A stretch of 64,000 bases of DNA from an uncultured Bacillota bacterium (GTDB taxonomy: Bacteria; Bacillota; Clostridia; Christensenellales; Borkfalkiaceae): assembly GCA_949287815.1 (NCBI GenBank), contig CASEHS010000004.1:20000-83999 (forward strand), written 5' to 3'. Numbering within the stretch: position 1 is the stretch's first letter; every line of letters begins with the position of its first letter. Positions 42,942-52,894 of this stretch are shown here, in pieces. Under the pieces are notes generated by a model. It did not search any database, was not told where the DNA came from, and saw only the letters and a list, made by a program, of their open reading frames with translations. The translations under genes were made by a program, and so were the position numbers.

Positions 42942-43706
42942 TTATATATTCTCAAAACTCAATCTTTTTTTTATGTTATTGAAACTTATCTCAAAACTTT
43001 CAAACGGATCCCCGTCACAGTCATCCTGCTCTACCACAGCCCATTCCACTTTCTGATTAACACATTCGGAATAAATGCTGTCATAATCCATATTGCCTTC
43101 ATAAACTTCCGCCATGTTCGTCTTACCCTCTTCAGGAGCTACCCGCATATCTTTAAAATGAACCAAAGGCGTCCTGCCTGTATGTTCTTTCAAAAATTTT
43201 ACAGGAGATACCCCCGCTGTCTGCACCCAATACATATCGGGTAAAAAATAAAATTTGTCTTTGGGTGTATTTTCGTTCAGATAATCAAACGGACGTACGC
43301 CGTCAAACTTGACAAATTCATGGGCATGGTTATGATACGTAAATTTCATCCCCGCCGCAGAGATCTTTTCCAATGCAGGTCCGATATCATCCAGGAATTT
43401 TTTATAATCATCCAGACTAAAACCGCGGAAATATCCCAATCCGATATACTTTGAGCCGAACATTTTATGTTCTTCGATCAAAGCATCTGTTTCCTTGACG
43501 ATCCTGTCCAAGGAGTTATGCGTAGAACAAACTTCCAGACCGTTTTCCTTTAATCCTTTGACAATATTTGCCGGATCGTATGCCTTTATACCCGAAAGCT
43601 GTACCGCCTGGTAACCTATTTTCCGAACTTTTTCAAACATTCTTAAAACATCATCATTTGTTGCGGTAAAGTTTCGTACCGTATATAACTGCGCTGCCAA
43701 TTTCAT
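42942..43706 (-). CDS. xylose-isomerase-like TIM barrel, paralogue of the gene at 17539
   Basis: 254 residues starting MKLAAQLYTVRNF, with metal-site blocks KFTYHNHAHEF, LPDMYW, VHFKDMR and EQDDCDGDPF. The similarity to the 17539 protein extends over its full length. GGAGAAAGGTAAA precedes the ATG at 43706; an in-frame start five codons earlier lies before the ribosome binding site and is rejected. First gene of a two-gene operon with the cytoplasmic DUF4838 protein, which suggests the two act on the same imported substrate. Confidence 0.87.
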   Translation of the reverse strand: MKLAAQLYTVRNFTATNDDVLRMFEKVRKIGYQAVQLSGIKAYDPANIVKGLKENGLEVCSTHNSLDRIVKETDALIEEHKMFGSKYIGLGYFRGFSLDDYKKFLDDIGPALEKISAAGMKFTYHNHAHEFVKFDGVRPFDYLNENTPKDKFYFLPDMYWVQTAGVSPVKFLKEHTGRTPLVHFKDMRVAPEEGKTNMAEVYEGNMDYDSIYSECVNQKVEWAVVEQDDCDGDPFESFEISFNNIKKRLSFENI

Positions 43707-43753
43707 TTTACCTTTCTCCAATGCATTAAAATTTAAATGTTTTTACATTTTTC

Positions 43754-43809
43754 ATTATAAATTAGAAAATCCGTAAAGTAAATAGCAGAAATTTCCTTTC
43801 GCCGTTGCA
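43754..43809 (-). promoter_or_regulatory. promoter and operator of the isomerase/cytoplasmic DUF4838 operon (site 2)
   Basis: Minus strand: TATAAT (43759-43754), 17-base spacer, TTTACT (43782-43777), TGCTA (43787-43783) abutting the -35 and TGCAA (43809-43805) 17 bases upstream. It also shares GAAATTT-N-TGCTATTTAC with site 1. No araC gene is divergent here. Confidence 0.8.
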
Positions 43810-43842
43810 TTTTGTATTAAAAAATAATTTTAATAAATAAAA

Positions 43843-43873
43843 AAACACCCTTCAAATCAACTGAAAGATGTTT
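43843..43873 (-). terminator. terminator of the YwaF-like gene
   Basis: On the minus strand AAACATCTTTCA pairs with TGAAGGGTGTTT (two G-U pairs), followed by seven T. It lies 53 bases past the stop at 43926. Confidence 0.7.
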
Positions 43874-43925
43874 CTTCTTACAATTATCCAAAAAATTATT
43901 TTATAAAATCAAATAAACTTATATA

Positions 43926-44636
43926 TCATTGTATACCCGCTTCACCTGACAAATTGTAAAATACAGAGTTTAATCGATATAATAGCCATATAAAAGCTAC
44001 CAAAATGCCTATACAAACAAGATAATAAATGATCAGGAACCACCAAGTCGGCTTGCCTTCGGAAAACAAATTAAATACAATCGAGCCGTCCACAATTTTC
44101 GTGATAACTTCGACGGTATCAACCACATGAAAACCATATATCATGATTTCCGAATAGGCCACCACAAAAATAAGCCAGCCTACTATAAACGCTATATCTG
44201 ATTTTTTAAAACGATATCGGATCATCAGCAAAAAAGAGCCTGTGAACATCAGATTATGATTGACAAACCCCATTGCTCTGTAATAAAAAACCGGGTTTTG
44301 TTGATTATGAAATTCGGGAAATAAAATAAAACTGACAATAAAAATACTGCCTGCTATAAACCCGCTGAATGATGCTGCCGTTTTTAAAGGTCGAAACGGA
44401 AGCAAAGCCGCTATGCCGAATAAGAAATACGTCAACGCTGAAAAATCAATGGGCCATTTGCGATTGGAAATATATTCCCACAACTTATACACCAAAAAGT
44501 ATGCGCCTATCACCCAAAGAACGACTCCGCAAATTTTATTATGCCTTCGCAAAAAAAGCAGCAATACCAGCAGTTCAGCAGCCAACACCCCGATCTGCAA
44601 TAGTCCAGCCCACCAGTGCGGCCCTGTAAATATCAT
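43926..44636 (-). CDS. YwaF-like (TIGR02206-type) integral membrane protein
   Basis: 236 residues with six or seven predicted transmembrane helices. The pattern of tryptophans and histidines (GPHWWAGLLQIG near the N-terminus; FVNHNLMFTGSFLLM, about 131-145) fits the YwaF/TIGR02206 family, whose function is unknown to me. The start has AAAGGAG upstream. It follows the giant surface-protein gene behind a strong terminator, so it is expressed by read-through or from an unseen promoter. Confidence 0.65.
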   Translation of the reverse strand: MIFTGPHWWAGLLQIGVLAAELLVLLLFLRRHNKICGVVLWVIGAYFLVYKLWEYISNRKWPIDFSALTYFLFGIAALLPFRPLKTAASFSGFIAGSIFIVSFILFPEFHNQQNPVFYYRAMGFVNHNLMFTGSFLLMIRYRFKKSDIAFIVGWLIFVVAYSEIMIYGFHVVDTVEVITKIVDGSIVFNLFSEGKPTWWFLIIYYLVCIGILVAFIWLLYRLNSVFYNLSGEAGIQ

Positions 44637-44662
44637 AATGTAATTTTCTCCTTTGTTTTATG

Positions 44663-44696
44663 AAAAGGGGAGAGCAAAACTCCGCTCTCCCCTTTT
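44663..44696 (-). terminator. terminator after the giant Ig-like gene
   Basis: AAAAGGGGAGAGC pairs perfectly with GCTCTCCCCTTTT (13 bp) around an 8-base loop, three bases past the stop at 44699. On the minus strand the stem itself ends in TTTT. Confidence 0.88.
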
Positions 44697-44698
44697 TC

Positions 44699-47600
44699 TT
44701 ATGCGAGCGACTGCGCCAAATTTTCTGCGTGGCCATCGATATTCCAGCCTGCAAGCGCATGATCGCGATAGCAGCGGTTCATATGCCATGCCAAATGATT
44801 GGTGTTTTCTACCAGGCATTCTTTGCTGCTATCCCATTCTTTACCCTGACATTGCAAACTGATACGGTATGCGTTTTCCGGCATATTTTCAGCATAGATA
44901 TATGTCCACACACCTACGGCACCCAAGCCAAGAAAGCCTTCAGTTCCATAAACGCGCTTTAAATGAATATAGTCAGACATAATCCAACCAGTTTCATTGT
45001 CGATAACACTTCCGTCCCACAAGTACAGTGGCCTTGTAGAAGCTCCTGATTTAGAAAACGCTATGACGAGATTAAAGAACGGTTTATCGTTCAACATTTC
45101 CACATAAGGTTCAGCCTCATTCAATATTTTATCGGCTGCTGAAGATGGTATATCTAATCCGCTTAAATTCTCTTTTGCCTTATAATTGAAACAATCAATA
45201 AATCCATCGACATAAAATGCCTCTTTTTGGTTTTCCAGACCTTTATTGGAATCAATCAATACAATATTTTTCAGATAAGTTTCAGCTCTACCCTTATTAC
45301 CAGAAAGCTGAACAGCCATATCGTCCATATATTGAAAAACACAATTTTCGATATAATATTTAGGAGAAGGATTCGCTTCACTTGCCCCCGTATAAACACC
45401 CTTATAACAAGCCATAATTTTGCAATATTTAAAATATGAGCCGCTAAACACCGCATGTCTCCTTGAAGAATCAGAAACTTTGGCATCTTTTCCTTTTAAA
45501 ATTGCATTATATGCGCGTCCAACGCTGATATTCGCTTTTTGCTCGCCAAAGACACCAGGATCTTGCCAAGCTGTACTATCTTCACTTTTCTCTTGATAAT
45601 TGATCTGATAGCCGTTGCCGTAAATAAAAGATTTAGTAAAATTTTTCGATTTATCTGATAAAATCACATCGGCAGACGTATCGGGGGAAGGTTTATCCGT
45701 CGATGAATACAGATTTGTATGCAATACAATAGAAGAATTATTGTAAAATCCGTTTGCATCAAAAATGTTGACGACATTCCCCTGCACGTCATTGAGGACG
45801 TTAAAATTATAATAATCGTTCACACCGTTTAAAGTACCATCGGAAGCAGAAAGCTGCAAGAATTTGCCAGGAGCTGCGGCATTTACAGGCGAATAGTTCT
45901 CGCTGCCGTCAAAGTTGCCGAAATTATCCGTTTGGATATCTGTTTCACTCAGTCCGTCAAAATCGCCGAAATACAGGTATACGCAACCCTCTTCATTATA
46001 CGGCCTTATATCTACCCAAGATACGCCCGCGGGAATTTCATCCTGCCCGATAGTATATTCTTTACCGCCGCTTTGTATCGTGTTTCCGATTTGTACAGTG
46101 CGCACTTCACCTGCGGCATTACCTGCATACGGGGTAAACGTCCATTGCACTGCCTCGATACTTCCCTCTATCGTAACGGGCAATTTATAATAATTGAAAG
46201 AGGTGCTGCCATAATAAGAATGCTTTGCAAACAAACGCGCTTGCTGCAAGCCCTTATAAACCGCACCGTCCATCGATGTATCGTCCATATCAAACGATAC
46301 GGTTGAATTGCCGAATTCGATTTTTTTCAGATCCGTACGGGAAGAAAGGAAATTCAAAGTTAATTCACCGTGCGAAAGAGTAATATTTTCTCTGAATGCG
46401 GTTTTATCTGCGGCGATATCAAAAAGGACTGTTGCTGTTTCCTCCTCGTACTTAAGAGTAAACACTGCGGAAGACGCATTGAACGGGAACGCAGTTTTGA
46501 ATTCCTCTTCACTCCATTCGCCTAAATAATTTTGAGGCAGAATCAGATAAGCGAAAAACTGTTTTACTTCTTCGGGAAAAGCAACTTTGATGTCAGACGC
46601 ACTCTGCGCGGCAGCCGCACTTTCAACGAGCGCGGCGGTAAATTCCTGCTCTCCCGACACATTTTTAGTATATCGGAAAGCGACGCCGAAATCTTCCAAA
46701 CTTTCACGGCGCTCTAACGTAAACAGGAAATCCGTTCCGCCTGCCGTTTCCAAACGAATATCCGAACTGCCTGACGGCAAATTTTCGATACTCAAAACAT
46801 CATTGACTCCGAGATCAAGCGATCCGCTCTGTTCAGCGCACGTCCATTTTATTGTACGATCGGTAAGAGTAAGTCCGTCTTTGCGTTTTATCGAAACGCG
46901 CAGGGAAATATTATTAGAAAGTGTAACGTATTTCGTATCCGCAACGACCTCCCGAACGGAAGAATCCTTGGAAGGTATACCTGCTTTTACGGAAATAGTA
47001 TCCGCATAAGCATTCACGGCGACCTGAACAATCAGTCTTTTTCCGCCGACTGTAATATTGATTTTAACAGGTCCTGCTTTACCCTGTTCAGTAAATGTAC
47101 CCGCCACGCCTTTCAATGTAACAGAGCCCGTTTCCGCATCGAACGCCCATTCCAGCGCGTCGCTGTCAGTTTCAACGAAAACTTTTTCTTCACTCAAAAC
47201 AAAATCGGAAGGGGCAAAACTGTTTTTATCAATGATAAACGTAATGCTTTCGCCGACATTCATCTCAAACAACTCGTCAGCTTCTACGTCATTACCATTA
47301 TGGCGAAGCGTAAATTCGTCGAGATTACCGTATAAACTCGTTACAGTAATTTCTTTATGATCTATGATTTTAGAAAAATCATAGTCCATCCCTGCAAGCT
47401 TTTCTTCATCGTAGAAAATCTCTGCAATAACCGTCGCCGAGCCTGCACCACTGAATTTTATTTCACCCGTGATAAGATCGACCGATGCAACCGAGGAACC
47501 AGACTTTAAACGATAACGCACAGTTTTTCCTTCCAGCGCAGTTGCATTGGAAACGCTGAGTTTAAGATCGATCTTATCGCCGCTGAGTCTGTAATTATCC

Positions 47601-49375
47601 GAATAATTAAAACTCATATTCTGTACCGCTTCGTCAACGTACAGGATGATTTCCCTGCTCCAAACATCCGCTCCGCGACTGCGTAAATCAGCTGTCGATA
47701 CAGCATTTGCCGAAACGCGAATGGTCGTAAACCCACCATGTACAGCCGTCAAGCGATTGCCTTCCAATTTAACGGAATCCCCGTCAATGATCTCATAACG
47801 GATTTCAGTGTCATAACCTGCGGGCGGCACGACCACCAAAGTACCTTTCTGTCCTTCCGTGCTGTTCATTGTAAGGTCAAACATACTGCCCGAAGGCGTG
47901 GAATCGAAAATTTCAATTTTCTTTTCGCCCAGCGGCACATAAACGTAGGTAACTTTCAAACGCGCGCTGACTCCGCCGGCCGATTCGACGAGAATATATA
48001 CCGCTCCCTCCTGCTGAAACAGAACTCTGCCGTCCTCTTCCACCGTTGCTATTGTAGGATCGGACGAAGTAAAAGTAAGCGCTTCCGTGTAGCCGACGTT
48101 TTCACCGGAAGGTTGTACTTCCATCACTGACCAAATATTAAACGTAAGATCAGGCGTAAAAACGGAATCTTCTTCTGCTCCCGTAAATTCTATGGATGTA
48201 ATTTTTCTCGTGATGTCTACGTTACAAGATGCACTGACTGTTTTACCGGTATATGTCTTGGTTGTGACCGTAACGATTACTTTACCCGTACCCACAACAT
48301 AAAACTTACCGTCATCGCGATACTCGATTTTATCAGGGACATTAAAAGTGACCTCAAAACCGGCAGTAGCGTCAAGCGGTGTACCGTTTACGGAAAGGCC
48401 TAGATCACTTATTTCAAAATACTCGTCGTAATCAACGGTAAATGAGTCAACTCGTTTTCCGCCGCGCTCAAACCAGATATTTTGATATTTCCCGTCCGTA
48501 TACTCATAGTTTACCTTTGCCGTCGCAACATTTCCCAAACCGTCCGTAACGGTTGCGATCACATCTGTTTTACCCGCTTTTTTAAAAGTGATCTCGCCCG
48601 TTTCGTTCACAGAAGCAACTGTTTCGTCAGATACCGTATAGATAATCGTCTCTGACGCGTCCTCAGGGGTAAAGCGGACAGCAGGGAACTGCGCCTTATT
48701 TAACGCCGTCGTTACAGAAGTTATTCCGCCCGTATCGATAGAAGAAACAGGACGTTTACACTCTATTTCGACAGACGCACTCACCGATTCATCGGATACA
48801 CAGCTGACAGTGACCGTAGCAGTACCTACCGAACGGAAAGTGAGAGTCCCGTCCGCGGAAACCTCCAAAACAGAGGGGGCACTGCTCGACCAACGAACAC
48901 TCTTATCCTCCGCTTCTTTGGGATACAGATTTGCTTTCAGTTGAATGCGCTGCCCCTCGTATATGCAAGCCGGCGCATTTTCTATCTCCACGCGGTGCAC
49001 GACCGTATCCGTAACAAGTACTACCCGCTCAGCGCTGATAGAAGGATTTTCTTTGCTTGTCGCACGAATACGCGTTTCACCGAAATCCAAACCGTGGACA
49101 GTGCCGTCAGAATCAATTTTTACGATACTTTCGTCGTCACTGCTATATATGATCTCTGCATTCGAAGCTGTAAGAGGAAATACGTTTACCTCAGGCTTTT
49201 CGGAAGGAACGGCAGAATCGCTGTCCTTAACGAGAACGAGAGTATCTACTTCACGGAAGCTGACCGATTCCACATAGATATGGTTGGTCACCCCTACAAC
49301 GACCGTACCGATCGTCAATATCAACAAAATAACCAGCGGTAACAATATGACAGACGACAACATTATCTTTTTCAT
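44699..49375 (-). CDS. giant surface protein: N-terminal anchor, many Ig-like domains, C-terminal beta-helix
   Basis: 1558 residues. One N-terminal hydrophobic helix (about 6-29) has no clear cleavage site, so it is probably a membrane anchor. At least six Big_2/Ig-like domains fill residues ~35-1000 (phrases such as TLTFRSVGTATVTVSC and GEITFKKAGKTDVIATV). The last ~450 residues look like a right-handed beta-helix (RHAVFSGSYFKYCKIMACYKG, YIENCVFQYMDDMAVQLSG). It is co-transcribed with an ABC ATPase and permease, an unusual pairing. No sortase signal, catalytic motif or S-layer repeats were seen. Function unknown. Confidence 0.82.
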   Translation of the reverse strand: MKKIMLSSVILLPLVILLILTIGTVVVGVTNHIYVESVSFREVDTLVLVKDSDSAVPSEKPEVNVFPLTASNAEIIYSSDDESIVKIDSDGTVHGLDFGETRIRATSKENPSISAERVVLVTDTVVHRVEIENAPACIYEGQRIQLKANLYPKEAEDKSVRWSSSAPSVLEVSADGTLTFRSVGTATVTVSCVSDESVSASVEIECKRPVSSIDTGGITSVTTALNKAQFPAVRFTPEDASETIIYTVSDETVASVNETGEITFKKAGKTDVIATVTDGLGNVATAKVNYEYTDGKYQNIWFERGGKRVDSFTVDYDEYFEISDLGLSVNGTPLDATAGFEVTFNVPDKIEYRDDGKFYVVGTGKVIVTVTTKTYTGKTVSASCNVDITRKITSIEFTGAEEDSVFTPDLTFNIWSVMEVQPSGENVGYTEALTFTSSDPTIATVEEDGRVLFQQEGAVYILVESAGGVSARLKVTYVYVPLGEKKIEIFDSTPSGSMFDLTMNSTEGQKGTLVVVPPAGYDTEIRYEIIDGDSVKLEGNRLTAVHGGFTTIRVSANAVSTADLRSRGADVWSREIILYVDEAVQNMSFNYSDNYRLSGDKIDLKLSVSNATALEGKTVRYRLKSGSSVASVDLITGEIKFSGAGSATVIAEIFYDEEKLAGMDYDFSKIIDHKEITVTSLYGNLDEFTLRHNGNDVEADELFEMNVGESITFIIDKNSFAPSDFVLSEEKVFVETDSDALEWAFDAETGSVTLKGVAGTFTEQGKAGPVKINITVGGKRLIVQVAVNAYADTISVKAGIPSKDSSVREVVADTKYVTLSNNISLRVSIKRKDGLTLTDRTIKWTCAEQSGSLDLGVNDVLSIENLPSGSSDIRLETAGGTDFLFTLERRESLEDFGVAFRYTKNVSGEQEFTAALVESAAAAQSASDIKVAFPEEVKQFFAYLILPQNYLGEWSEEEFKTAFPFNASSAVFTLKYEEETATVLFDIAADKTAFRENITLSHGELTLNFLSSRTDLKKIEFGNSTVSFDMDDTSMDGAVYKGLQQARLFAKHSYYGSTSFNYYKLPVTIEGSIEAVQWTFTPYAGNAAGEVRTVQIGNTIQSGGKEYTIGQDEIPAGVSWVDIRPYNEEGCVYLYFGDFDGLSETDIQTDNFGNFDGSENYSPVNAAAPGKFLQLSASDGTLNGVNDYYNFNVLNDVQGNVVNIFDANGFYNNSSIVLHTNLYSSTDKPSPDTSADVILSDKSKNFTKSFIYGNGYQINYQEKSEDSTAWQDPGVFGEQKANISVGRAYNAILKGKDAKVSDSSRRHAVFSGSYFKYCKIMACYKGVYTGASEANPSPKYYIENCVFQYMDDMAVQLSGNKGRAETYLKNIVLIDSNKGLENQKEAFYVDGFIDCFNYKAKENLSGLDIPSSAADKILNEAEPYVEMLNDKPFFNLVIAFSKSGASTRPLYLWDGSVIDNETGWIMSDYIHLKRVYGTEGFLGLGAVGVWTYIYAENMPENAYRISLQCQGKEWDSSKECLVENTNHLAWHMNRCYRDHALAGWNIDGHAENLAQSLA

Positions 49376-49411
49376 TTGTATTACCTCGCAATCGGAAAAG
49401 TTCGTATAATT

Positions 49412-51010
49412 TTATTCTTCGATCTGTTCGTAACGGTTTTGTGCGGTATACCAAAAAAACAGAAAATGACTGACCGCGTACAAAGCAGACAAGATAAACA
49501 ATAACGCATAAACAATGATTATATTAATAAAGAAAGGAAGTATGATCGCCATCAACCCTACCGCCGCGCTGATAAATATCCCGATCAGCATCATGACGGT
49601 AACATTGATTTCATTGATCTCCCCGTTTGAACAAAGGCGCACGTTCGGTCTCTTTAAATTACGGTTGAGACCGTTCAAAACAAACCCACCCGTCAAAAGC
49701 AACTCGACCAAAGCTATGATGATACATTGTACAGGCGTTATAAATTCCAAAGAAGCTATAATGATCAGACTGACCGTCAATGCCCCCACAGAAACAAGAA
49801 AGTTTAAAAGTCCTTTGATGGTAAGCTGACGCCTGAAAGAAACGGGAATCATTTTCGTGATAAATATTCTATGCCCCTCGCGGCTGATCGATGCCGCGGA
49901 AAAAGAACTTATCATCGCCATAAACGCCGTAACGACAAGCATGGAAGCACCGAAATTGATGCCCTGCCCCACCTGCGCCATTCCCGCTTCGTATGCGAGG
50001 CGGTTACAAAAAAATACCATGACGGGCGTTGCGATCGCTATCCCCAGATAAAAATAAGCATATGTACGCGTACGCAGGATCTCTTTAAATTCATGGATAA
50101 ACATTGCGGAAAACACGCCGCGATCGGTACATTGAGTACGGCGGCGGAAAGCCCCGTTTCCCGATTCCAGCATTTTGCGGCGAACACTGTCGTATACGGG
50201 TTTCGCGAGCGCTATACATGCCGCAGCTCCCACAACAAAAACCGCAATATGCAATCCTATCGCTATCCACGCTGATTTGAGGAACAAGATATCCGAAAGC
50301 CATGCCGATAAATTCCGTTTCGTATCGAGCGTAAGCAATATCCTGCTCCATACATCCATCGTATCCGAGTTCATGTTCTTGTTGATGAAATAATCCGCCA
50401 ATATGTTGAGCAAATAATCATAAAGCACGAACCCTGCGGCAAGTATCACTATGAACAGCACCAATTTAATGATGTTCCTGTTCTCTAAAAATGACATAAC
50501 AAACAATACTGGTATGGAAATGAGCATTGAAAGCACAAACGGAACCAAAGGAGAGAACAGCATACTCAGCACGATTCCGCCAAATATCGCCCAATCCAAT
50601 ATTTGTGCTGCAAAAGCAAACACTGTCATCATCGGCAAAAACGCGATAAAAGAATAAATGCAAAGATTTAAAAATACCAAAATCACGTTGGCAATATACA
50701 TTTTAAAGGACGTGATCGGGAATCTTGCCGTGATTTTCATATCTGCGGGACGGTAAAGCATTTTAAGAAGCATCGATACCCCCACAAGCGTAAGGCATAC
50801 CTCAATGGCTGTGATATAAAAAACGGAAATGCGTTTCGCCGTAGCATCGGACACATTGCCCTGCAATACGAACGTAAATACAAATACCAGAGCCAAAAGC
50901 ACAAGTATCACAATAAATCCGATAATACCCGTCAGAACGGCGTTCTTTTTATCTGCGCCTTTATCCCTTCCCCAACGCAGTTTCATCTGCAATCGTATAA
51001 ATTCAAGCAT
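49412..51010 (-). CDS. ABC exporter permease (ABC-2-like, about 12 helices)
   Basis: 532 residues, almost entirely hydrophobic with about twelve transmembrane helices. The charged N-terminus has KLRWGRDKGADKKNA. It has the look of large single-chain ABC-2-type export permeases found with BcrA/CcmA-like ATPases. It follows the ATPase gene by two bases and precedes the giant surface protein. The cargo is unknown: it might be the co-encoded protein's ligand, a peptide or a lipid. Confidence 0.82.
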   Translation of the reverse strand: MLEFIRLQMKLRWGRDKGADKKNAVLTGIIGFIVILVLLALVFVFTFVLQGNVSDATAKRISVFYITAIEVCLTLVGVSMLLKMLYRPADMKITARFPITSFKMYIANVILVFLNLCIYSFIAFLPMMTVFAFAAQILDWAIFGGIVLSMLFSPLVPFVLSMLISIPVLFVMSFLENRNIIKLVLFIVILAAGFVLYDYLLNILADYFINKNMNSDTMDVWSRILLTLDTKRNLSAWLSDILFLKSAWIAIGLHIAVFVVGAAACIALAKPVYDSVRRKMLESGNGAFRRRTQCTDRGVFSAMFIHEFKEILRTRTYAYFYLGIAIATPVMVFFCNRLAYEAGMAQVGQGINFGASMLVVTAFMAMISSFSAASISREGHRIFITKMIPVSFRRQLTIKGLLNFLVSVGALTVSLIIIASLEFITPVQCIIIALVELLLTGGFVLNGLNRNLKRPNVRLCSNGEINEINVTVMMLIGIFISAAVGLMAIILPFFINIIIVYALLFILSALYAVSHFLFFWYTAQNRYEQIEE

Positions 51011-51012
51011 AC

Positions 51013-51723
51013 TTACACCTGATTGACCTTTTTATAGTAAGCATCCAAATCGAACGCACCGACCGTACGCAAATCGAGAAAGGATACCAATTCGCCGTGA
51101 CGGATAAATGCGACAGTATCGCATACTTTCTGTACGACGTCAAGGTTGTGCGAAGAAAATAAAACGGTATTCCCTTTATTTGCATAGTTTCGGATAAGTT
51201 CGATAAGTTTTTCCATCGTCTGCGGATCTAGTCCTACCATCGGCTCATCCAACACCCAAAGCGATGGACTGTGCACCAACGAACCGAGCAGACAAATTTT
51301 CTGTTTCATGCCGTGCGAATAATTCGCTATCTGCGTATCCAATGCAAAATCAATATTGAAATAGGCTGCAAGATTTTCCAAGACATCCTGTTTCATTTCC
51401 TTTGACGCGCCGTAAATACTGCCTATGTAATCGACGTATTCACGCCCCGTAAGTTTATCGTACACGGTATGATCATCGGGAACATAGCCTATACGGCGCT
51501 TCGCATCCTGCGGCTGCTTTGCAATATCAAAACCGTCAATGCAAATACTCCCTTCCTGAAAAGGCTGAATCCCTACTATACTTTTGATCAATGTCGATTT
51601 TCCTGCACCGTTGCTGCCGACCAATCCGCAAACTTCGCCGTCTTTCACTGTAAACGAAATATTTTTTGCGGAATAGTCCTTCGCGCCTTTATACATTTTT
51701 GAAAAATCTTTAACTTCCAGCAT
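51013..51723 (-). CDS. ABC transporter ATP-binding protein (CcmA/BcrA type)
   Basis: 236-residue ATPase with Walker A GLVGSNGAGKSTLIK (about 33-47), signature NYSHGMKQKI (about 132-141), Walker B LWVLDEPMVGLD (about 151-162) and the switch histidine in LFSSHNLDVV. It is typical of drug/peptide/lipid exporters and two-component ABC-2 systems. AGGAG precedes the ATG. First gene of the ATPase-permease-giant protein operon. Confidence 0.95.
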   Translation of the reverse strand: MLEVKDFSKMYKGAKDYSAKNISFTVKDGEVCGLVGSNGAGKSTLIKSIVGIQPFQEGSICIDGFDIAKQPQDAKRRIGYVPDDHTVYDKLTGREYVDYIGSIYGASKEMKQDVLENLAAYFNIDFALDTQIANYSHGMKQKICLLGSLVHSPSLWVLDEPMVGLDPQTMEKLIELIRNYANKGNTVLFSSHNLDVVQKVCDTVAFIRHGELVSFLDLRTVGAFDLDAYYKKVNQV

Positions 51724-51848
51724 TTGTATCTCCTGTTTTATCGCTTGAAATAATAGCCAGACGACAAGCGATTGGTAATCATTTGCTATTTTTTAAAAAC
51801 GATCTAAAAAATTGACAATCCTTATAAAAAAATTTTTTATGCAGTTAC

Positions 51849-51877
51849 ATTATAGCAATTGAATCAACATATGTCTA
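51849..51877 (-). promoter_or_regulatory. promoter of the ABC exporter operon
   Basis: Minus strand: TAGACA (51877-51872), 17-base spacer, TATAAT (51854-51849). The transcript would have an AT-rich leader of ~120 bases before the ATG at 51723. I see nothing else between 51878 and 52030. Confidence 0.7.
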
Positions 51878-52030
51878 TCTTATACACTTCTTAAAAAAAA
51901 TCAACTTATGAAAATTTAGTTAAATCGGAACTTAAAATTATCACAGACAATCAGCTGAAATTTATCAAAAAGCATGAATCGCAAACAGAAAAAACACGGT
52001 TTTTTAAAAATATTTGCCTATTAAAACAAT

Positions 52031-52061
52031 ACAACCCTGCGGATTTTGACCGCAGGGCTGT
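52031..52061 (-). terminator. terminator after the GH94 fragment
   Basis: CCCTGCGG (52035-52042) pairs with CCGCAGGG (52050-52057), extended by ACA/TGT pairs; a T-rich stretch follows on the minus strand. Confidence 0.7.
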
Positions 52062-52107
52062 ACTTTATTTAAATTATATAACATTAATTTTTACGGCAAT
52101 ACATGTT

Positions 52108-52401
52108 TCAATTTGAAAATGTCTCTGAATAAACCTCACCTGCTCTGAATTTTTTCCCGTTTACGCTAAATATAACACTTTCGTCTATGTTTTCCACTTT
52201 TATATCATAAACTTTACCTCTGATGCTCAAATGAATCGCGGCATCTTTACAAGGCAAATAACTTGCAGGAGAAATTTTCAGACCTTTAAGCGAAACTTCT
52301 ATTCCAAACACACAGCGGCAAAGCACTTTCAGCAAAACGGTTGCGCTTCCCGTATACCAGTCGTTCATCGATTCGCCGTCCACGTTAAACTCGTCGTTGT
52401 C
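52108..52401 (-). pseudogene. C-terminal fragment of a GH94-type phosphorylase
   Basis: The frame reads NDEFNVDGESMNDWYTGSA, then TVLLKVLCRCVFGIEVSLKG, and stops at 52108. The block WYTGSATVLLK...VFGIE aligns by eye with FLTGSVAMIERTVYSWVFGIN near the C-terminus of the intact GH94 protein at 56059. The remaining ~700 residues are missing; upstream sequence is unrelated. This is the tail of a lost disaccharide phosphorylase gene that keeps its terminator. Confidence 0.75.
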
Positions 52402-52429
52402 CGTAATTACTGTTATCGTTATAACAGGA

Positions 52430-52894
52430 TTAACTGCGCCAACCTCTCATAGGCTGTTTTACTTCGATATCGGTATTGACATCGTAATATAAATCATAAT
52501 TATCGGGAACAGTAAACGACACACTTATTACATTAAAAGTAAGTTGCAATTCCCTTGTCGTTTTACCTTCTTCACTGACACGTATAGTAACCGTGTCGGT
52601 GCCAGCTTCATTCGGCGTGGTATATTCACGCAAAGCTATACTGCCTTTCTCGGCCGTGATTTCCACAACCGTCTGATCGCTCAATCCGACTATATCAAAA
52701 TAATTATTTAAATCGATGACCTGATTTGTCATCACGTTTTTAGACGCGGATTTTTCCAATATATACAAATCGGAACTGAAAGACATCGCATCGAGATATA
52801 ACGTCGTTTCAGCAGAACCGATATTTGTAAAACGTATAGTTGAGATCTGACCGTTACCCGCAGGATTTGCGATCATCAGCGAAATCTCATTCCA
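52430..52894 (-). pseudogene. fragment of an exported Ig-like/carbohydrate-binding protein
   Basis: About 150 codons of beta-sandwich-like sequence (GWNEISLMIANPAGNG, TTLYLDAMSFSSDLYIL, AGTDTVTIRVSEEGKTTRELQLTF) resemble the Ig-like surface proteins elsewhere in the window. The frame is cut by a stop just before GWNEIS and ends abruptly at KQPMRGWRS. No signal peptide remains. Its 5' edge meets the tail of an AraC gene on the opposite strand near 52,890, a rearrangement junction. Confidence 0.6.
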
